In this document: one piece after another, positions 1-6,931 of the stretch
How positions within the stretch are numbered: the first letter of the stretch is position 1
Layout: every line of letters begins with the position of its first letter
Assembly: GCF_016909015.1 (NCBI RefSeq)
Contig: NZ_JAFBFA010000045.1
Coordinates: 1-35,794, forward strand
DNA length: 35,794 nt
DNA from: Gracilibacillus alcaliphilus
GTDB lineage: Bacteria > Bacillota > Bacilli > Bacillales > Amphibacillaceae
Direction: 5' to 3'
Translations under genes and position numbers: made by a program
Notes under the pieces: model-generated
What the model was told of the DNA's origin: nothing
Seen by the model: only the letters and a program-made list of their open reading frames with translations
Databases searched by the model: none

Positions 1-107
1 AAGCGATAGCGCGTTAGTCTAGGCAAGTGTACATTTTGATAAGACCTGAAATATTGGTGGGAAAACTATGTCGAGAAAAACTTGACACATACAAAAAAGT
101 TACTTGC

Positions 108-136
108 TTGAAATTATAAAACCATTATGCTATCAT
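108..136 (+). promoter_or_regulatory. Promoter of the 6S RNA
   Basis: A vegetative (sigma-A type) promoter: -35 TTGAAA at 108-113, a 17-base spacer, and -10 TATCAT at 131-136. This predicts transcription starting near 143, just before the conserved 5' part of the 6S RNA. No coding sequence lies between it and the RNA. Confidence 0.8.
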
Positions 137-142
137 TTAGTT

Positions 143-412
143 AATCAATACAGTAGTACACAATCCTGATGTGTTCGTCGTATTCATGACGTTTTGACCG
201 AACACCAATAACATTGGGAATCTGTTGTTCCCCTATCTAGTGCATGCCGCTATACTTACGAATTTATTGCGGACGCATGAAATAGGAGGCAAGATACCCA
301 CCTGCTTTAAGCGGGATCAAAACTTCATCTCTATCGACGGCACGATCGGGATTGTACTACATAACGGTGAAAACCCTTGATACTATATTCAGTATCAAGG
401 GTTTTCTATTTT
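143..412 (+). ncRNA. bsrA: 6S RNA (6S-1/BsrA type)
   Basis: 6S RNA mimics an open promoter, binds the housekeeping RNA polymerase holoenzyme and damps transcription in stationary phase. The assignment rests on resemblance to Bacillus 6S-1: a TCCTGATGTG block near 164, GCGGACGCA near 270, and the CCCACCTGCTTTAAGCGGG block followed by ATCAAAACTTC near 297-328. Location agrees: in B. subtilis bsrA lies between aspS and the yrvM-rarA region, and rarA follows here. The transcript begins after a good promoter and ends in a perfect 16-bp hairpin with a U-rich tail. The mature 5' and 3' ends are not fixed; the mature form may be shorter by about 20 bases at the 5' end. A covariance-model search would settle the boundaries. 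Confidence 0.85.
369..412 (+). terminator. Intrinsic terminator of 6S RNA
   Basis: A perfect 16-bp inverted repeat (369-384 with 391-406), a 6-base loop, then TATTTT. It lies directly after the conserved 6S core. Confidence 0.85.
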
Positions 413-560
413 CTGCAAGTGTCGTTAAGTTCTTAGTCCCGGTGTAATCATCCGTAAAAGCTCCCCTTCCAAATTTGGGAAAATCTCTGAGAAAGTCCAA
501 TGGAGAAGATAATGGTTGCTAACATCTGGATGCTTTTGCTAGCCATCAGCGGGAGGTAAA

Positions 561-588
561 GAAGACTCTCCCTGCAGGCAGTCTTGAT
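561..588 (-). terminator. Possible terminator of the rsfA-like gene
   Basis: On the minus strand a hairpin with AGACT/AGTCT arms and inner partial pairing follows the stop codon of the RsfA-like gene, then TCTTT. The stem is short and the U-tract poor, so this is tentative. Confidence 0.35.
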
Positions 589-1293
589 TTATTTAGCGAC
601 CTGTTCTAGATTCCCATTCTTATCCATACGGAAGGTTGGGACCGGCCGCGTCTCTGTCTCATCGAATACTACCATTTTTCTGGCTCGTTCGACGATTTGC
701 ATAAAAGCTTGATAATCTTCTTTCATGGTAGTCAATTCACGTTCCAATTCTTGGTTCTTTCTCTGTTCCATTTGTAATTGTTTTTTGAGCTGTTCATGAT
801 CTTGCAATAATTGCTGTTGATTTGCTTGAGAGGATTGTACATGGTTATATTCCTTCTTTAGATATTGCAAATAACGAATGACCTGATCAAGATCAAGAGA
901 ATAATTCTCTTGATAATTTTCCTGTTGTTTCGGGCTGGATTGCTGCTGCTTGCTATTCCAATTTAAGAAGGAATAGACCTCTTCTTCTACACTTGGTTCC
1001 TTAGATGCAACTGTATCTTCCTGCTGTTCTTGCGTAATCGTTTGTTTTTGTTTTGCCAGTGCTCGTTTCTTCTCTTTTCTTTGTTTCTTGGCAATTTGAA
1101 CGGCTTGTTCATAATTTTGACGCACTTCAGCATTCCAGCGAAAGCCGCAGGCAGCAGATGTACGGTTTAATTTATCGCCTACTTCATCAAAGGCGTTTAA
1201 TTGGGTACTTCCATCTCGAATATGCCTTAACACCGTCTCTGCTAACAATAGGTCATCTTCATGTGACCAAGCATCTTGTCTTACCTTTGTCAT
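589..1293 (-). CDS. rsfA: RsfA-family sporulation transcription regulator
   Basis: A 234-residue protein resembling RsfA/YlbO, the Myb/SANT-like regulators of Bacillus. In B. subtilis RsfA is made in the forespore and adjusts part of the sigma-F regulon. Residues about 6-60 hold the DNA-binding domain, with conserved tryptophans (WSHEDD, FRWNAEVR) and a short helix-turn-helix-like stretch. A Lys/Arg-rich segment follows (about 68-82), then a Gln-rich linker and a coiled coil (about 155-205) with the QL/EL spacing expected for dimerisation. The start is well supported by AAGGAG upstream. In B. subtilis rsfA (ywfN) lies elsewhere, so the place between 6S RNA and rarA differs. The family call is fairly firm; whether this is the RsfA or the YlbO orthologue is not decidable here. 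Confidence 0.8.
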   Translation of the reverse strand: MTKVRQDAWSHEDDLLLAETVLRHIRDGSTQLNAFDEVGDKLNRTSAACGFRWNAEVRQNYEQAVQIAKKQRKEKKRALAKQKQTITQEQQEDTVASKEPSVEEEVYSFLNWNSKQQQSSPKQQENYQENYSLDLDQVIRYLQYLKKEYNHVQSSQANQQQLLQDHEQLKKQLQMEQRKNQELERELTTMKEDYQAFMQIVERARKMVVFDETETRPVPTFRMDKNGNLEQVAK

Positions 1294-1594
1294 CTACTAA
1301 ACACTCCTTATTTCAATCTAGAGGATGTACAAGAGGTATCGGATCATGATCATAGGAAACTTTTATGATAAACACGCGGTGTATATAAAAGTGTTTCTGC
1401 CTGTTTTCGATATGATATGCTTGTACATACTACTAGTCATTTTTGAACGTCTGCCTGTATGGATGAGCTGACTTGCTCTAGTATTGTATTCCAAAGCTAT
1501 CAATCTCAGGGAGATATACGGCGTAATACAAGACTAAAATGGTAGACGTTTCTGTTTATCTATTAGTGTGACCAGTTTGATAGGAATGTATACT
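1294..1594. other. Spacer between rarA and the rsfA-like gene
   Basis: About 300 bases without a credible gene. It should carry the minus-strand promoter of the RsfA-like gene; I could not identify a convincing sigma-A, sigma-F or sigma-G site. A small palindrome GATCATGATC lies near 1342. No convincing rarA terminator is visible. Confidence 0.5.
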
Positions 1595-2857
1595 TTATTT
1601 TTTTACTTTTTGATAAATTTGTTGTAGTCCTTTTTCAAATTTGCCAGTGTCTTTTGGATAATAATACTGTTTACGCTTGATTTTGTCTGGTAAATACTGT
1701 TGTTTTACCCAGCCACCTTCGTAATTATGAGGATACTCGTAATCGATCCCTCTGCCTAGAGCGGCCGCCCCTTTATAGTGAGCATCTTTCAAATGGGCAG
1801 GAATCTCACCAGTATTTCCTTTACGAATATCAGCTAGTGCAGCATCCAGAGCCATATAGGCGCTGTTCGACTTTGGTGACAGACATAGTTCAACAATTGC
1901 TACAGACAAAGGAATCCGAGCTTCAGGGAATCCGACGCGTTCTGCCGTTTGTACGGCTGCTAAGGCTCGCGGACCTGCTTGTGGATTGGCTAAACCAATG
2001 TCTTCATAGGCACAAACCAGCATCCTTCTAGCGATACTTTCTAAATCACCTGCCTCAATTAATCGTGCCAAATAGTGAAGCGCAGCATCGACATCACTGC
2101 CGCGAATGGATTTCTGAAAAGCAGATAAGACATCGTAATGAGCATCACCGCCTTTGTCGTGGGAGAAACTTTTCTTCTGCATGGATTTTTCAGCAGTTGA
2201 TAGATCGATAACAATCTCTCCATTTTGTTTCGGGGTGGAGTAAGCGGCTAATTCAAGTCCATTTAAAGCGGCTCTTAAGTCCCCATTACAGGCATTTGCT
2301 AGATGCTCTTTCGCTTCCTTATCGACTGCTAATGGTAAGTCACCCAGTCCGTTTTCTTTATCTTGTATAGCTCGATCTAAGGCCTCTAATATGTCAGCAG
2401 GTTCTAAGCGAAATAGTTCAAAAATATGACAACGACTTCGAATAGCGGGGTTAATTTTGTGATAAGGATTTTCGGTCGTACAACCGATCAAAGTAATCAA
2501 GTTCGATTCTACGTGAGGGAGCAGAAAATCTTGTTTTGCTTTATCTAAGCGGTGTACCTCATCTAGTATAACAACGAGCTGTCCCGACATTTTTGCTTCC
2601 TCGATCGCTATTTCGATATCCTTTTTCTTATCAATTGCTGCATTTAATAGTTTGTAACGAATCTTCAAGCTATTAGCAATCCCAATGGCCATGGAAGTTT
2701 TTCCTGTGCCCGGCGGTCCATAGAGCACCATGGAATGCAGACGTTCTGCTTCGACCATACGTTGTATCATTTCCCCGTGTCCAACTAGATGCTGCTGGCC
2801 AATTACATCATTTATATGCTGAGGCCTCATTCGAAAGGCTAACGGTTGCTTTGCCAT
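1595..2857 (-). CDS. rarA: Replication-associated recombination protein A (RarA/MgsA, YrvN)
   Basis: RarA is a clamp-loader-like AAA+ ATPase that acts at stalled or gapped replication forks with RecA and SSB. The 420-residue length is normal. Visible motifs: Walker A GPPGTGKT (47-54), Walker B VVILDE (95-100) followed by HR, sensor 1 TTEN (127-130) and an arginine-finger SRC (141-143). The C-terminal half has the helical tetramerisation region typical of the family (AYEDIGLANP, SNSAYMALDAAL, YPHNYEGGWV). The gene is divergent from cymR, as in B. subtilis. The start is preceded by AGAGAGGAAG on the minus strand. Confidence 0.97.
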   Translation of the reverse strand: MAKQPLAFRMRPQHINDVIGQQHLVGHGEMIQRMVEAERLHSMVLYGPPGTGKTSMAIGIANSLKIRYKLLNAAIDKKKDIEIAIEEAKMSGQLVVILDEVHRLDKAKQDFLLPHVESNLITLIGCTTENPYHKINPAIRSRCHIFELFRLEPADILEALDRAIQDKENGLGDLPLAVDKEAKEHLANACNGDLRAALNGLELAAYSTPKQNGEIVIDLSTAEKSMQKKSFSHDKGGDAHYDVLSAFQKSIRGSDVDAALHYLARLIEAGDLESIARRMLVCAYEDIGLANPQAGPRALAAVQTAERVGFPEARIPLSVAIVELCLSPKSNSAYMALDAALADIRKGNTGEIPAHLKDAHYKGAAALGRGIDYEYPHNYEGGWVKQQYLPDKIKRKQYYYPKDTGKFEKGLQQIYQKVKK

Positions 2858-2918
2858 CCTACACTTCCTCTCTATTACATACCTTAAACTTTTTTATTTG
2901 GCGATGAAGACAATCAGC

Positions 2919-2947
2919 TTGACAATTTATCCCCGTTTTTTTAACAT
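2919..2947 (+). promoter_or_regulatory. Candidate promoter upstream of cymR
   Basis: -35 TTGACA (2919-2924), 17-base spacer, -10 TAACAT (2942-2947). Transcription from here would run through the palindrome at 2995-3018 and the repeat at 3028-3130 before reaching cymR, giving an unusually long leader of about 230 bases. Confidence 0.55.
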
Positions 2948-2994
2948 AGGCTAGTATGGGAACAATAATGAACGGCTGAGTATTGTCCTGCCAT

Positions 2995-3018
2995 TATTAT
3001 AGCATTCATGCTATAATA
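2995..3018. promoter_or_regulatory. Perfect palindrome containing TATAAT, possible operator
   Basis: Two 11-base arms (2995-3005 and 3008-3018) separated by TC. Each arm contains TATAAT/ATTATA, so a -10 box is present on both strands of the rarA-cymR spacer. Neither has a good -35 at 17 bases. It may be an operator overlapping divergent promoters, or a hairpin in a transcript from the 2919 promoter. It is not an evident match to the published CymR site as I remember it. Confidence 0.45.
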
Positions 3019-3027
3019 CAACTAATA

Positions 3028-3130
3028 GTGTGTTCAAAAAGTTCGATAAAAAGGATCATCTTAGTAGAAGTTCCTCTACTGCCAACGCAGAAATTCGATG
3101 CGTCATTTTTGTTGGACTTTTAGAACAACC
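3028..3130. repeat. Dispersed inverted-end repeat, short copy A
   Basis: A 103-base element with imperfect inverted ends: the left begins GTGTGTTCAAAAAGTTCG and the right, read on the minus strand, begins GGTTGTTCTAAAAGTCCAAC. Inside are a hairpin AGTAGA-AGTTCC-TCTACT (3063-3080) and a second stem, ACGCA with TGCGT, flanked by CCAA/TTGG. Copy B at 19225 shares the ends and the 15-base core GTAGAAGTTCCTCTA. It has no coding capacity and resembles a miniature inverted-repeat element. No target duplication is obvious. Confidence 0.75.
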
Positions 3131-3178
3131 TTTAAGAATTAAGAAGAGTATAGGGTATGAATAGAATGAGGTGTAGTA

Positions 3179-3598
3179 ATGAAGATATCAACAAAAGGAA
3201 GATATGGGTTAACGATCATGATTGCATTAGCCAAGAATAGTGGCAAGGGGCCTCTTTCTTTGAAGACAATTGCCCAAGAACATGGTTTATCTGAGCATTA
3301 TTTGGAACAGCTGGTGGCCCCGTTACGAAACGCTAGCTTAGTGAAGAGCATTCGCGGAGCCTATGGCGGATACATTCTGGCGAAGGAGCCAAGTGAAATT
3401 ACAGCTGGTGATATTATTCGCATTCTGGAAGGTCCTATTACGCCGGTAGAAGGTATCGAAGACGAAGAGCCTGCGAAACAAGAGCTCTGGATTCGTATCC
3501 GTGACGCGGTAAAAGATGTATTAGATACTACCACTTTAGAAGATTTATCGACATATGGCGAGAAAGGCGTTCAAGATCCATATATGTTCTATATCTAA
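3179..3598 (+). CDS. cymR: Rrf2-family cysteine metabolism repressor CymR
   Basis: CymR is the master repressor of cysteine uptake and synthesis genes; in B. subtilis it works as a complex with O-acetylserine sulfhydrylase CysK, whose substrate OAS relieves repression. The 139-residue protein has the Rrf2 winged helix at the N-terminus (MKISTKGRYGL; recognition helix around LSEHYLEQLVAPLRNA) and the wing motif RGAYGGYILA. It contains no cysteine, so it cannot bind an Fe-S cluster as IscR or NsrR do, which supports CymR. It lies directly upstream of the desulfurase and mnmA, the normal Bacillaceae order. The start ATG follows GAGGTG. Confidence 0.93.
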   Translation: MKISTKGRYGLTIMIALAKNSGKGPLSLKTIAQEHGLSEHYLEQLVAPLRNASLVKSIRGAYGGYILAKEPSEITAGDIIRILEGPITPVEGIEDEEPAKQELWIRIRDAVKDVLDTTTLEDLSTYGEKGVQDPYMFYI

Positions 3599-3608
3599 GG
3601 TTAGCGTT

Positions 3609-3680
3609 AAAAACGGAGGAAATGGTTGCTGATCCTGCTAATAGAAAGCTGGCAGGTTTGCCCTTTTTGTCCGTCTTTTT
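3609..3680 (+). terminator. Possible weak terminator or attenuator between cymR and the desulfurase gene
   Basis: AAAAACGGA (3609-3617) can pair with TCCGTCTTTTT (3670-3680), enclosing a smaller CCTGC/GCAGG hairpin; the right arm ends in five T. The long enclosed loop makes strong termination unlikely, but it could reduce read-through into the next gene. Confidence 0.3.
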
Positions 3681-3733
3681 ACAGAGTAGAGACATAACAT
3701 TTCGGATAGGCTATATAGAAAAGGATGGAAGAG

Positions 3734-4876
3734 ATGACAGCTATTTATTTAGATCATGCAGCAACAACACCTGTTCACCCTGATGTCATACAGGCGATGA
3801 CGGCTGTATTAGCAGAAGATTTTGGCAACCCTTCGAGTGTCCATTCATTTGGAAGAAAAGCAAGACAGCACCTGGATCAGGCACGTGCCATCGCTGCTCA
3901 ATCATTACATGCCGGTGAACGTGATATTATTTTTACCAGCGGTGGAACAGAAGCAAACAATATGGCCATTACAGGTGCTGCCTTTGCCAATCAAGAAAAG
4001 GGGAAGCATGTTATTACGACCAAGATAGAGCATCATGCCGTACTGCACACGATTAACAACTTAGAACAGCAGGGATTCGAGATTAGTTATTTAGATGTTG
4101 ATGAAACCGGACAAATAACAGTAGAACAAGTACAAGAAGCATTGCGAGAGGATACGATCTTGGTATCTATCATGATGGTAAATAATGAAACAGGTGTCAT
4201 CCAGCCGATTGCAGCAATCGGGGAAATACTGCACGATCATCAGGCATATTTTCATACGGATGCTGTTCAGGCTTACGGGATACTTCCGATAGATATCAAC
4301 ATATTGCAGGTCGATTTATTAACGGTCTCTTCCCATAAAATTAACGGGCCCAAAGGTTTAGGGTTTTTATATTCAAATAAAGAAGTTACGCTGGAACCGA
4401 TACAGTATGGTGGCGAGCAAGAACGTAAACGACGTCCAGGTACAGAGAATGTGGCAGGGATTGTCGGATTTGCCAAGGCGATTGAACTGGTTCAGCGTGA
4501 ACAAGCCAGCTGCTTTACTGCTTATCAACAGTATCGTGATCAATTCGTACAGGAACTAGAGCAGCAGGGTGTTAACTTCTTGATTAATGGGAAACAGGAT
4601 CAATCTGTTCCTTCGATTATTAATATCAGTTTTCCAGGCACCAATGTGGAGTCATTGTTAATGAATTTTGACCTTAGCGGAGTGGCAGCTTCAAGCGGTA
4701 GCGCCTGTACTGCAGGTTCAGTAGACCCTTCTCATGTCTTGAGTGCTATGTTCTCTCCAGAAAATGAACGAACGAACAATTCAATTCGGTTTAGCTTTGG
4801 TTTAGCTAACGATTTAGATAATATAAAGGAGGCCGCTGGTAAAGTGGCGGCTATCGTGAATAGACTAACGAAATAA
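3734..4876 (+). CDS. iscS: Cysteine desulfurase (IscS/NifS type, YrvO)
   Basis: A pyridoxal-phosphate enzyme that takes sulfur from cysteine as a persulfide. In B. subtilis YrvO delivers it to MnmA, whose gene follows 12 bases downstream, for 2-thiouridine in tRNA. I chose the ATG at 3734 because AAAGG lies at proper distance from it; the ATG at 3725 has AAAGG directly abutting it. This gives 380 residues starting MTAIYLDHAATTP. The PLP-binding lysine is in SSHKINGPKG (Lys202) and the active-site cysteine in SSGSACTAGS (Cys325); the GGTEANN and HTDAVQ cofactor motifs are present. Fe-S or other targets cannot be excluded. Confidence 0.95.
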   Translation: MTAIYLDHAATTPVHPDVIQAMTAVLAEDFGNPSSVHSFGRKARQHLDQARAIAAQSLHAGERDIIFTSGGTEANNMAITGAAFANQEKGKHVITTKIEHHAVLHTINNLEQQGFEISYLDVDETGQITVEQVQEALREDTILVSIMMVNNETGVIQPIAAIGEILHDHQAYFHTDAVQAYGILPIDINILQVDLLTVSSHKINGPKGLGFLYSNKEVTLEPIQYGGEQERKRRPGTENVAGIVGFAKAIELVQREQASCFTAYQQYRDQFVQELEQQGVNFLINGKQDQSVPSIINISFPGTNVESLLMNFDLSGVAASSGSACTAGSVDPSHVLSAMFSPENERTNNSIRFSFGLANDLDNIKEAAGKVAAIVNRLTK

Positions 4877-4888
4877 GGTGGTGATATA

Positions 4889-5998
4889 ATGAAAGACAAC
4901 AAAGACACAAGGGTAGTAGTCGGTATGAGCGGTGGTGTCGATTCATCAGTAACGGCTTTACTGCTCAAGCAGCAAGGTTATGATGTAGTCGGTATTTTTA
5001 TGAAAAACTGGGATGATACGGATGAAAATGGGGTCTGTACAGCAACAGAAGATTTTGATGACGTGATTCGTGTCTGTAACCAAATTGGAATTCCGTACTA
5101 TGGTGTGAACTTTGAGAAGCAATACTGGGACAAAGTGTTTACCTATTTCTTAGATGAATATAAAGCTGGAAGAACACCAAATCCAGATGTAATGTGTAAT
5201 AAGGAGATTAAATTTAAGGCCTTTTTGGAACATGCCTTATCGTTAGGGGCAGATTATGTGGCAACAGGTCACTATGCCCAAGTAAGACGTGAGGGTGACC
5301 ATGTCGAGATGCTGCGAGGTGTGGACGAGAATAAGGATCAAACCTACTTCCTCAATCAACTTTCTGAGGATGTACTGCGTAAAGTAATGTTTCCTTTAGG
5401 ACATTTGCCGAAAGCGGAAGTGCGTCGGATTGCTAAGGAAAATAATTTGGCGACAGCAGATAAAAAGGATAGTACAGGGATTTGTTTTATTGGAGAACGT
5501 AATTTTAAGGAATTTCTCAGTGAATACCTGCCAGCACAACCTGGAAAGATAATGACTCTAGATGGTATCGAAAAAGGAACACATGACGGTCTGATGTACT
5601 ATACAATTGGTCAGCGCCAAGGCCTCGGTATCGGCGGTCCGGGCGGTCCATGGTTTGTAGTTGGCAAGAATTTGGCAGATAATATCTTATATGTAGGGGC
5701 AGAATATCATAATGACGCCTTATACTCTGAAGGTCTAGTGGCCGATGCATTGAATTGGATTAATGAACAGCCTGCCGAACCTTTTCATTGTACAGCGAAG
5801 TTCCGCTATCGTCAAAAGGATCATGGCGTGATGGTATACCCTAATCCAGATGGAACAGTAAAGGTTGTATTTGATAACCCAGAGCGGGCAATCACCCCAG
5901 GACAAGCTATTGTCTTTTATCAAGATGAAGTATGTTTAGGCGGAGGCACGATAAATGATGTGCTGAAAAATGATCAGCCGATTAGTTATGTCGGATAA
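4889..5998 (+). CDS. mnmA: tRNA-specific 2-thiouridylase MnmA (TrmU)
   Basis: MnmA adenylates U34 of the Lys, Glu and Gln tRNAs and replaces its 2-oxygen with sulfur. The 369-residue protein is full length. The PP-loop ATP motif GMSGGVDSS is at 12-20, and the two catalytic cysteines are Cys103 (PDVMCNKEIKF) and Cys199 (STGICFIGER). The C-terminal beta-barrel with FRYRQ and the PGQA.VFY motif is intact. The start follows AAGGTGGTGATATA. It is the last gene before a strong terminator at 6020, so cymR-iscS-mnmA probably form one unit. Confidence 0.97.
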   Translation: MKDNKDTRVVVGMSGGVDSSVTALLLKQQGYDVVGIFMKNWDDTDENGVCTATEDFDDVIRVCNQIGIPYYGVNFEKQYWDKVFTYFLDEYKAGRTPNPDVMCNKEIKFKAFLEHALSLGADYVATGHYAQVRREGDHVEMLRGVDENKDQTYFLNQLSEDVLRKVMFPLGHLPKAEVRRIAKENNLATADKKDSTGICFIGERNFKEFLSEYLPAQPGKIMTLDGIEKGTHDGLMYYTIGQRQGLGIGGPGGPWFVVGKNLADNILYVGAEYHNDALYSEGLVADALNWINEQPAEPFHCTAKFRYRQKDHGVMVYPNPDGTVKVVFDNPERAITPGQAIVFYQDEVCLGGGTINDVLKNDQPISYVG

Positions 5999-6019
5999 TG
6001 TGACAACTATTATTAGTAG

Positions 6020-6057
6020 AGGACAGCTGTCTATGTTTGCCACGCTGTCCTTTTTTT
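6020..6057 (+). terminator. Intrinsic terminator after mnmA
   Basis: AGGACAGC (6020-6027) pairs perfectly with GCTGTCCT (6044-6051), followed by seven T. Confidence 0.85.
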
Positions 6058-6089
6058 GTCGGACCATCTGATTATATCTTGGCTGATGG

Positions 6090-6119
6090 TTGCACAGGGT
6101 TTAGATAGTAAGATAAAAT
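6090..6119 (+). promoter_or_regulatory. Candidate promoter of yrrB-recD2
   Basis: -35 TTGCAC (6090-6095), 18-base spacer, -10 TAAAAT (6114-6119). Because a terminator closes mnmA, yrrB and recD2 need their own promoter; this is the best match. Confidence 0.55.
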
Positions 6120-6133
6120 AGTAAAAAACCCTT

Positions 6134-6196
6134 CTATCTAACTAGATAGGGACAGACACAGAAAATAAGATTTCCGGTAGCAGAGAGGGAATCTTA
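6134..6196 (+). promoter_or_regulatory. Two stem-loops in the yrrB leader
   Basis: The predicted 120-base leader has two hairpins in tandem. The first is CTATCTA-AC-TAGATAG (6134-6149). The second joins TAAGATTTCC (6166-6175) with GGGAATCTTA (6187-6196) around an 11-base loop. Neither has a U-tract and neither covers the ribosome binding site. A known riboswitch class is not recognised. Confidence 0.4.
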
Positions 6197-6248
6197 TCAA
6201 AGATAGGCTCGTGACATCACGTTGCGTACAGAAGGGGAGACAGCATAA

Positions 6249-6917
6249 GTGAATCAAATCGACCAAGGTATTCAATATATGAAAGAAGGTAAGTTAGAAG
6301 AGGCGGCTCAATATTTTACAGAGGCGATTGAAGCTAATCCGGAGGAGCCGGTTCATTATATTAATTTTGGCAATCTATTATTGCATATGAAAGATTATCA
6401 GCGTGCAGAACGCTTTTACGGTAAAGCAGCAGAACTGGATGAAAAGGCTGCTACCGCTTTTTATGGATTAGGCAATGTTTATTTTGAAACCGAGCAATTA
6501 GACAAAGCTCAAGAGTATTTTCAAATATCGATTCAAAAAGGCTTAGAAGAAGCAGATCCCTATTTCATGTTAGGGATGACTTTCTTGTATGATGAGAAAT
6601 TCCGCTTGTCGCTTCCATATCTGCAGCGTGCCAGTGAGCTAAGTCCTAATGATGTCGATATTCAATTCCAATATGGACTAGCGTTGGCACAAACACAGCA
6701 ATTAGATCAGGCCAAGACCATATTTGAACGAACATTGGAATTAGAAAAGCAACATAGTGATGCCCATTATAATTTGGGAGTTATCGCATTATATAACGAG
6801 CAAATTAAGCGAGCATTGCATCATTTTAATTGTGCTATTGATATACAGCCAGATCATTTATTGGCGGGTAACGGCAAGAAGCAAATCGAGATTATGTTAG
6901 CAGATCAAAACGAATAG
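6249..6917 (+). CDS. yrrB: TPR-repeat protein YrrB
   Basis: A soluble 222-residue protein made almost entirely of tetratricopeptide repeats. About six 34-residue units can be seen, with the W/L-G-Y-A-F-A-P spacing clear in segments such as AAQYFTEAIEANPEEP, AERFYGKAAELDEKA and ALHHFNCAIDIQPDH. TPR arrays hold protein partners; no enzymatic motif or signal peptide is visible. The GTG start follows AAGGGGAGA. In B. subtilis yrrB is likewise just upstream of recD2 (yrrC), and the 14-base gap here implies cotranscription. The biological partner is unknown. Confidence 0.88.
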   Translation: MNQIDQGIQYMKEGKLEEAAQYFTEAIEANPEEPVHYINFGNLLLHMKDYQRAERFYGKAAELDEKAATAFYGLGNVYFETEQLDKAQEYFQISIQKGLEEADPYFMLGMTFLYDEKFRLSLPYLQRASELSPNDVDIQFQYGLALAQTQQLDQAKTIFERTLELEKQHSDAHYNLGVIALYNEQIKRALHHFNCAIDIQPDHLLAGNGKKQIEIMLADQNE

Positions 6918-6931
6918 GGGAGGGCTTTGGG

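Noticed and set aside
1053..1349. Plus-strand ORF opposite the rsfA-like gene
   Set aside because: Composition and lack of a ribosome binding site mark it as a shadow of the minus-strand coiled-coil gene.
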